A stretch of DNA of 27,441 bases, taken from positions 1-27,441 of the forward strand of contig JAJRPT010000113.1 in assembly GCA_024280675.1 (NCBI GenBank). The letters are read 5' to 3'. The position numbers were made by a program, and so were the translations under genes. Source of the stretch: Bacteroidota bacterium. Lineage in GTDB: Bacteria > Bacteroidota > Ignavibacteria > Kapaibacteriales > UBA2268. The stretch's first letter is position 1; the number at the start of each line of letters is the position of its first letter. Positions 22,901 to 27,441 of the stretch are shown here, piece by piece. Below the pieces are notes generated by a model. The model was not told the DNA's origin, did not search any database, and saw nothing but the letters and a program-made list of their open reading frames with translations.

Positions 22901-25900
22901 ATAATTCTTACATTATCGCCAACATTTACTGGAAGAGAGTTATAACGCTCGCCGGCAAAGAATGTAGCTTTGTGAGTAGTGCCAACTGAATTGTCATCTG
23001 GAAGACTTTCTCTATTTGAGAATAGATTAACAGCGTTCCCTAAATTATCGAAATTGTTTTCGTACTTACGACCTGGCAGTGTGCCTAAATCTTCGTTTTG
23101 TGCGTTGCCAGCAATCATAGTGTATAAATTAGCACCCACGCCAAAGTTAGCAAGCCCTTCGTCAGTTCTTCTAAGCAAGGGGTTTACATTACGGTTTGAA
23201 CGGTCTGGTACTAAATCAACACGTGTGCGGAATGTTTCCCAGTTATCACCCTCTTCTGATACTTGCCTTAGATTTACTCTAATATAGTCAGTTGTGTTTT
23301 CGTTGATAACAAAGAATACGGTTTCGTTTACTGTTTCAGGATCGTGATTTGATCTTTCTACAAGTCCGTCATAATTTATCATAGTCTCTAGGTAAAGGGG
23401 CTGTGATAGTGGGTGATAAATATCCCCTTCTGAATTTGGTGCATATTCGTCCTGCATATCTGTTAGGAATGCAAACTGAGGCTTCTCTACATCAAATGGA
23501 TCACGAATCATGCGTTTGATGTATTTGTTGAATGACAATTTTGTAGAATCAGAGTATAAACGGAATTCAGGTGGCATACCAACTGCAAAATCTTCAATTG
23601 GTGACATTCTGCGTTTTGAATAGTCTACTGTTTTAACATCAGCACCCTTGTCATAAATGTCGTAGATACGACCTGAGTTCAATAGTTTCTCAGGGATTGA
23701 AGAAGTGTGAGCAACAGTTTGATCGTTTTCATCATTGGCTAGAGGAATTGCGTCATAGTCATAGATGTGGATGGATTCAAATGGTCCTGCCATGCGAGGA
23801 TCGGCATCACCTACTTGCCAAGAATTCATAAATGGTAACCATGTATTTCCGTCACCAGCTACAAAAAATGTCTCAGGCTCGGTGTTAGCAAAACTAAATG
23901 AATTTGATCCAACTTTAATGTTTTCGATGCTTAGACTAAGGTTAGCTCCAGTAGAACCCCAATAATTTCCACGTAAAGTATCTGTACCACCAAATCCGAT
24001 ACCACTGGTACCAACTTGGTCACCTTTGGTGTTTGGTGCATCTGGAAGGCGAATCAAGAATCTGCCCTCGTTATCATAGATTGAGTTTGCGGCAACACTG
24101 TATAGATTGTTTGGCAAAGGTCCTTGAACCTCTCCGTAGATAACAGCACCAGCCAAATCGCTTGACGCTTCATTTAGTACAATCTCGCCATTTTCTCTGT
24201 GAATTGGTCCAGTAATCATGTTTTGCATTGCACCAATTTGAGAAGAGGCTTTGTTTCCTGTAATCAAAGAACGATTAAAGATTAGTTTTAAATTATAGTT
24301 GTCAGAATAAATAGCAGCACCTGTAAACGCAGTGTTGTTTTGCATTCTAACACGGTTGAACCAAATTGAGTCAGTTCTGTTTGAGCGGTCGACACTTGCT
24401 ACGTCAAGAACATAAATTGCTCCACCCAGCCCAATTCCATTCTCAGGAATCCCAGTGACCGATTGACCACGTGGGTTATAAAGATTGACATCTACTAATG
24501 TGCCCTCTTTTTGCGTTGTTCCCGAGCCACTAACACTTGCACGGAATTCTTCGTCGTCGGTAACAGACTTGTTTGCTATAAAGCGTGTAAGCATACGTGC
24601 GTCTGCTGGGTAGTTGAGTCCACTTGCCCATACAAATACGTCGTCCGAAGATGTAAAGCCTCTTGCTATACCAATTCTACCAACGCTGTTGTCATAATCA
24701 ACTACGTCAAGGTCACTTAAATATAGGCGATGTCCAGTACTAGCTGGATGCACTTGACATATTGCTCCACCATTACCATTATAAGTTATATTTCCGATAA
24801 ATTCTACACCTTGAACAAGATTTAGGTCTCCACTCTCTGCGTAAATCGCTCCACCACCCAATACTGCTTTGCGGTCGCTGTCTGATTCTAGCCCAGCACC
24901 AACAATATTGTCACGGAAAGAAGCACGACGGATTTTTGCGTTTCTATCAGCTTCGGTGGTAAAGACACCACCTGGGATGTCAATATGAATCGCTCCACCT
25001 GAGTTGTTTGCTGAGTTGTCCCAGAATCTAACAGGATAAAGACCACCATAACCAATTAATTGACCAGTGGCTACTCCACCAGCACCCCAAATATATGGCT
25101 TACGTACCGAGAATAGAGCTCCACCTTTTGTAGCTGCAAAATTTGAGCTGAATAAGATGTTGTAACCATAATCTCTGGTGTCGAGCGTTACGTCTGAACC
25201 ACCAATGATAGGTGATGCAAATTTTTCTGTATTGCCATCAACGTAGATCGCTCCACCGTAACCGGCGTTATTATCAGAAAATTCTGTATTGTTGTCTGAA
25301 TTTAGGATTGCAATATTATCACGAGCAACTCCACCACGGATTTGTAAACGCCCACGAGTGTTCATGTGGTAGATAGCACCACCAAGAGATTTTGTAGGAT
25401 TGAAATAAGTTGCTAAAGCTACATTAGAATTAAAATATCCAGCTACGATTAATGATGTATGATCGGCAATGTGAATTGCACCACCATAAGCACCATTGGA
25501 CGCTACGTCGTTTTGTCTGTTTTCTGCTGTATTTGCAGTCGCAATGAATGAATCCTCGGAAGCAAATGTAATTAATTCACTAGCGTCATAAACACCGTTT
25601 CCATCGTTGTCTGTATAAATTGCATTATTTACACCAAAACCAACTTCTAATAGATGTTCGTGATTACTTCCACCAATGTAGATTGCACCACCATAAGCAA
25701 TATCGCCATATTCACCACTTCCATAAGGAGTGTCGGCCACATCGTCATCCATTCTCACTAGTATAGATCCGACATATCCTAATATTGAATTTGCAAGAAC
25801 AACTCTGTTGCGGTCGAAATTATTATTACGGAAACGTCCCAAGAACACGGACAAACGTCCATCATCATGGGCAGCACGCTCAAGATCAGTGAGTGGCTCT

Positions 25901-27222
25901 GGCCAAACTGCCGCATCTTCGTCCAGGCGGTCAATGGCTGCCACACCAATAGAATTTACTCTCGAGTAAGCTCCACTGGAATCGGTCAGGTTAGGGTTTT
26001 TAAAGTCTGGATATACTCCCACACCAGCATGTGGATAAGTAGGAGCACCAGGAATACCATTTTTCAATTGATTATAGTCTGCAAAAATCGAAGGCAGACC
26101 CTCAGGAGCTTCAAGGAATTGAATTGCTCCACCTCTAAATCTTGATTCATTTTGACGGAATACACAATCAAGAATCCAAGTACGAGATGAGAATGTGGTA
26201 ATCACACCACCACTACCGTTGCTAGCAAGCCTGAAGCTGTTATTAATAGCATCCCAGTCATCGGAATCAGGAGCGTTATTAACATTAGCCCATCCGCCGT
26301 AATTTGAGTTTGCACTTGCAGCGTAAAGCGGGTCATTATCTACCATAGTATCTTTTTTAAAGCCTTCAAATGATACGTTACGGAAGAAAGCACCACGTGC
26401 CCCTGGCATAACTACTATATGTCCCCATTCACGAGACATATTATTTGCAGGCTGACCAATAAATCTAATAGTTTCTGCTTCCACATTTGGGTCTTTGCCA
26501 CCCATTCTTTTCCAAGGAAGCTGAGTTAAGTTAATGTCATTGATCGGGTCTTCGTCCATTCGAGCCGCAATGAACATCAAGGCTTCTTGATAGGTGATGT
26601 ACACTTCTCTTCCAGGGATAACTGGAGTTGGATCACCGTTGGTGTCATACTCAAGGTTCTTGAGCTGACGATCTACGGTATCAAGAAGAACCCAAAACAT
26701 ATCTACATGTTTAGAAGCATGAACGGTTGGTTCTGCTTTGGTAGAAGTGAAATCAAGCACAGATTCGGTGTAAACACCATGGACTGAGCTAGGGTTTTCT
26801 GGAGAAAGAACGTCTCTACCATGGAGGAAATACTCCATGTCTGAGTAGCCTACATAGGCTTCTGGGTTTCTACTTCCCACGGGTTGTACTGGGTCAAGCA
26901 GGTTAACACCCGCACCAGGATCCAAATCTGGACGTGCGGCGTATGTTGCAACCGCATCACCGTCGGCGATGATTCTACCACCGGTAGAGTCAATCAAGCG
27001 ACTTGCGTTATTAAAATGTACTTCTGTACCTGGCTCGATAATCAATGTACCACCAACAACGAGTGATTTGTCAATTATGTAAAGAGAGTCTTTTAGAAAG
27101 ACTCGAACATCGCCCGGCATGATTTTACCTGAAACCCTTGATATAGGTTTGGTGAAACCAGTATGCGAGCCAATGATGGCGATTATCAACGCCAAAAAGC
27201 TCAAACGAATAAATCGTTGCAT
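19933..27222 (-). CDS. Giant secreted beta-helix/Ig-like surface protein with T9SS sorting domain
   Basis: A 2429-residue exported protein with signal peptide about 1-24. An early segment (LVVGGTLIIEPGTEVHFNNA, about 55-74) is a typical beta-helix cap. Residues about 300-1050 form a right-handed beta-helix with at least ten GGAI(Y/H/Q) or variant motifs (GGAIQF, GGAIYIGG, GGAIHIAD, GGALFS, GGAICQ), reminiscent of polymorphic outer-membrane protein repeats. Residues about 1050-1850 are mixed beta-rich sequence. Cadherin-like strands lie near 1875-1910 (FTIVVNDGHGGKT). A He_PIG/Ig-like domain lies near 1974-2031 (GLLYGTPGLNDAPKTITVSV), followed by another Ig-like domain to about 2140. A module at about 2200-2327 resembles one in the 1108-residue protein. 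The T9SS sorting domain is about 2345-2429 (SVSPNPVETNSLIHFTIPEA). The ATG has GGAGG five bases upstream. First gene of the operon; likely an adhesin or scaffold. Confidence 0.93.
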   Translation of the reverse strand: MQRFIRLSFLALIIAIIGSHTGFTKPISRVSGKIMPGDVRVFLKDSLYIIDKSLVVGGTLIIEPGTEVHFNNASRLIDSTGGRIIADGDAVATYAARPDLDPGAGVNLLDPVQPVGSRNPEAYVGYSDMEYFLHGRDVLSPENPSSVHGVYTESVLDFTSTKAEPTVHASKHVDMFWVLLDTVDRQLKNLEYDTNGDPTPVIPGREVYITYQEALMFIAARMDEDPINDINLTQLPWKRMGGKDPNVEAETIRFIGQPANNMSREWGHIVVMPGARGAFFRNVSFEGFKKDTMVDNDPLYAASANSNYGGWANVNNAPDSDDWDAINNSFRLASNGSGGVITTFSSRTWILDCVFRQNESRFRGGAIQFLEAPEGLPSIFADYNQLKNGIPGAPTYPHAGVGVYPDFKNPNLTDSSGAYSRVNSIGVAAIDRLDEDAAVWPEPLTDLERAAHDDGRLSVFLGRFRNNNFDRNRVVLANSILGYVGSILVRMDDDVADTPYGSGEYGDIAYGGAIYIGGSNHEHLLEVGFGVNNAIYTDNDGNGVYDASELITFASEDSFIATANTAENRQNDVASNGAYGGAIHIADHTSLIVAGYFNSNVALATYFNPTKSLGGAIYHMNTRGRLQIRGGVARDNIAILNSDNNTEFSDNNAGYGGAIYVDGNTEKFASPIIGGSDVTLDTRDYGYNILFSSNFAATKGGALFSVRKPYIWGAGGVATGQLIGYGGLYPVRFWDNSANNSGGAIHIDIPGGVFTTEADRNAKIRRASFRDNIVGAGLESDSDRKAVLGGGAIYAESGDLNLVQGVEFIGNITYNGNGGAICQVHPASTGHRLYLSDLDVVDYDNSVGRIGIARGFTSSDDVFVWASGLNYPADARMLTRFIANKSVTDDEEFRASVSGSGTTQKEGTLVDVNLYNPRGQSVTGIPENGIGLGGAIYVLDVASVDRSNRTDSIWFNRVRMQNNTAFTGAAIYSDNYNLKLIFNRSLITGNKASSQIGAMQNMITGPIHRENGEIVLNEASSDLAGAVIYGEVQGPLPNNLYSVAANSIYDNEGRFLIRLPDAPNTKGDQVGTSGIGFGGTDTLRGNYWGSTGANLSLSIENIKVGSNSFSFANTEPETFFVAGDGNTWLPFMNSWQVGDADPRMAGPFESIHIYDYDAIPLANDENDQTVAHTSSIPEKLLNSGRIYDIYDKGADVKTVDYSKRRMSPIEDFAVGMPPEFRLYSDSTKLSFNKYIKRMIRDPFDVEKPQFAFLTDMQDEYAPNSEGDIYHPLSQPLYLETMINYDGLVERSNHDPETVNETVFFVINENTTDYIRVNLRQVSEEGDNWETFRTRVDLVPDRSNRNVNPLLRRTDEGLANFGVGANLYTMIAGNAQNEDLGTLPGRKYENNFDNLGNAVNLFSNRESLPDDNSVGTTHKATFFAGERYNSLPVNVGDNVRIISRTKLWKEGSVAAYEGGISFEITQGVEAPEFTGDVVTLQTDTIQVIRPSELQDRIDAGLSDTLYMVELLNTVMVAEDRSYPVFNREYSLHEDEDLRGRDHILDITAVDSNNYYDPRAIFDHSSSSFTYLTYRWNLQPGDGLNNWLMVDTLYEDEKDGANGYISFTGTPVNPYVVPGGETVMVAALSFPPHFRTLDSLKETFGWSDDNDTLAQLIELFPDYFHAQSYDTTNARFLQQDTIDLGANGAYFTGYEFKIFVADSVPYWLDWSASSETLTRNYSDGSVLDTIVIYEPSARKCGENEEGALIASLTDKLRFQIDINTDDELEDAWAAKVHNWNFRYGRTSYGFENMYIDGDGNIEVIDSIIVEDDLGNIDIILMQTRPDWLANEYLTFYDSDDESDTFGNDFTLNGQLNVRIDGDEARALLTPVNNHNGALNLDTMFTIVVNDGHGGKTKIYQDIYINVSPEILPNLGGEFVLNDATEDEKYNPQLVDSLNRIFIFDANYDDFHTFELLYDQTDIPKDPCYTEAGQWVGGTDFLGETPDWLQINKNSGLLYGTPGLNDAPKTITVSVLVTDENLLTAVRDFTMEVLPTNHAPRFLSIPSTDCYESGETYTIDLEIKDIDLERTDDPDVLNYTVISPASGITIQEISINGNIATVTVSSNGTLIADSDGKVTITLEVTDRDGATHTITYKIQVSEPVNFVSELRIENVDGDFEILEWGISSGTDVSTGDTKDGKPLSEMGNLDVNYCESELPPTPPTDVFDARWTLPEREGIRRNIFPTNPVSAADTLLLVYVAPIQPGGNSSSSKYPIKISWDMTTVPGVDDEERNPNGATWHLRDGFSNGEIFIVNMATGQYKGNEIVEQEGNIITVTTTNRAVNAINIEYDVRGVFSSAGNYLNSEGFGVLSVSPNPVETNSLIHFTIPEASLVEFVLYDNVGSRIAEIHSGYFQMGDNSFDWKDVNLSSGAYLIQMTADGVNSTYPIRVIK

Positions 27223-27294
27223 AAATCCTCCGAAATTCGATTATTATTAAAAATTATATTTATCATCTATTTTTATGTATTGCCACATTCGGCT

Positions 27295-27441
27295 TTACTT
27301 TTTATTTAAAATCCACGCCAACTTATCCCACACACTCAAAATCTTACCCGCCAACTTATCCCACACACTCAAAATCTTACCCGCCAACTTATCCCACACA
27401 CTCAAAATCTTACCCGCCAACTTATCCCACACACTCAAAAT
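27295..27441 (-). CDS. Possible C-terminus of a repeat protein (open to window edge)
   Basis: On the minus strand one frame is open from the window edge to a TAA at 27295-27297, 48 codons. It reads four successive ILSVWDKLAGK units (the last ending KLAW), then ILNKK and stop. The 33-bp unit is a multiple of three, so the frame is kept across all copies; the other two minus frames contain stops. The amphipathic unit with W, K and D could be a real repeat protein. However, all three plus-strand frames are also open through the repeat, so an open frame is weak evidence. The stop lies 73 bp upstream of the giant gene's ATG, on the same strand. Confidence 0.35.
   Translation of the reverse strand: MLSVWDKLAGKILSVWDKLAGKILSVWDKLAGKILSVWDKLAWILNKK
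27316..27441. repeat. 33-bp tandem repeat, at least 3.8 copies, running off the window
   Basis: Units begin at 27316, 27349, 27382 and 27415, each starting CGCCAACTTATCCCACACAC and ending near TTACC. The visible copies are identical, with no spacers. The first copy follows a short diverged stretch (ATCCA in place of TTACC). Perfect identity suggests recent expansion or active homogenisation. The array runs past the end of the window, so the copy number is unknown. Confidence 0.97.

Noticed and set aside
27316..27441. CRISPR array
   Set aside because: The 33-bp units are directly adjacent and identical, with no spacers; it is a simple tandem repeat.
1..27441. tRNA, rRNA, or insertion-sequence transposase genes
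   Set aside because: Looked for TΨC-like GGTTCGAATC arms, CCA ends and DDE transposase motifs on both strands and saw none; a short or divergent RNA gene could still be missed by eye.

Overview
The window looks like a chromosomal segment from the Bacteroidota/Chlorobiota side of the FCB group. Support: five proteins with signal peptides and C-terminal type IX secretion (T9SS) sorting-domain-like tails, a DUF3078-type outer-membrane protein, AT-rich DNA, and TAnnTTTG promoter boxes upstream of adk, lysS and infC. Several genes also carry clear Shine-Dalgarno sites (GGAGG, GGAG, AGAAGG), which is less typical of classical Bacteroidia. An Ignavibacteria/Kapabacteria-like lineage is my best guess, as inference only.

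Left part (1-7900): a partial adk (-), a DUF3078 protein (+), and then an accessory patch (about 1356-3372) between the DUF3078 gene and lysS. The patch holds a two-gene module ending in a HEPN-like protein with an RxxxxH motif, and a small basic ORF next to a three-helix membrane protein. These cargo modules are separated by direct repeats, including a degraded copy of part of the lysS 3' end and a 29-bp exact repeat starting with a lysS-tail motif. After it come lysS (-), infC (+, TTG start), a polyprenyl-phosphate-type glycosyltransferase gene with no canonical start codon (-), and an rlmD-like RNA methyltransferase gene (-).

Middle part (7901-13101): a degenerate tyrosine-recombinase-like gene (+) converges on a tight five-gene minus-strand cluster. 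In transcription order this encodes a T9SS-tailed protein, a membrane-anchored GT2 glycosyltransferase, a predicted outer-membrane protein, HddA-like heptose-phosphate kinase and HddC-like nucleotidyltransferase. Genes abut or overlap by a few bases. The cluster probably makes and uses an activated heptose for a surface glycan.

Right part (13206-27222): four large secreted proteins, all on the minus strand, in the order 2429, 690, 391 and 1108 residues. They are followed by a strong intrinsic terminator. The first is a giant beta-helix protein with many GGAI(Y/H) repeats and Ig/cadherin-like modules. The second carries a dockerin-like EF-hand pair. The third and fourth have cohesin-like N-terminal segments. 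All four end in T9SS-type tails. This suggests a co-expressed surface assembly, possibly held together by cohesin-dockerin-like contacts, which is the most interesting candidate system here. The window ends in a 33-bp tandem repeat that can be read as an 11-residue coding repeat.
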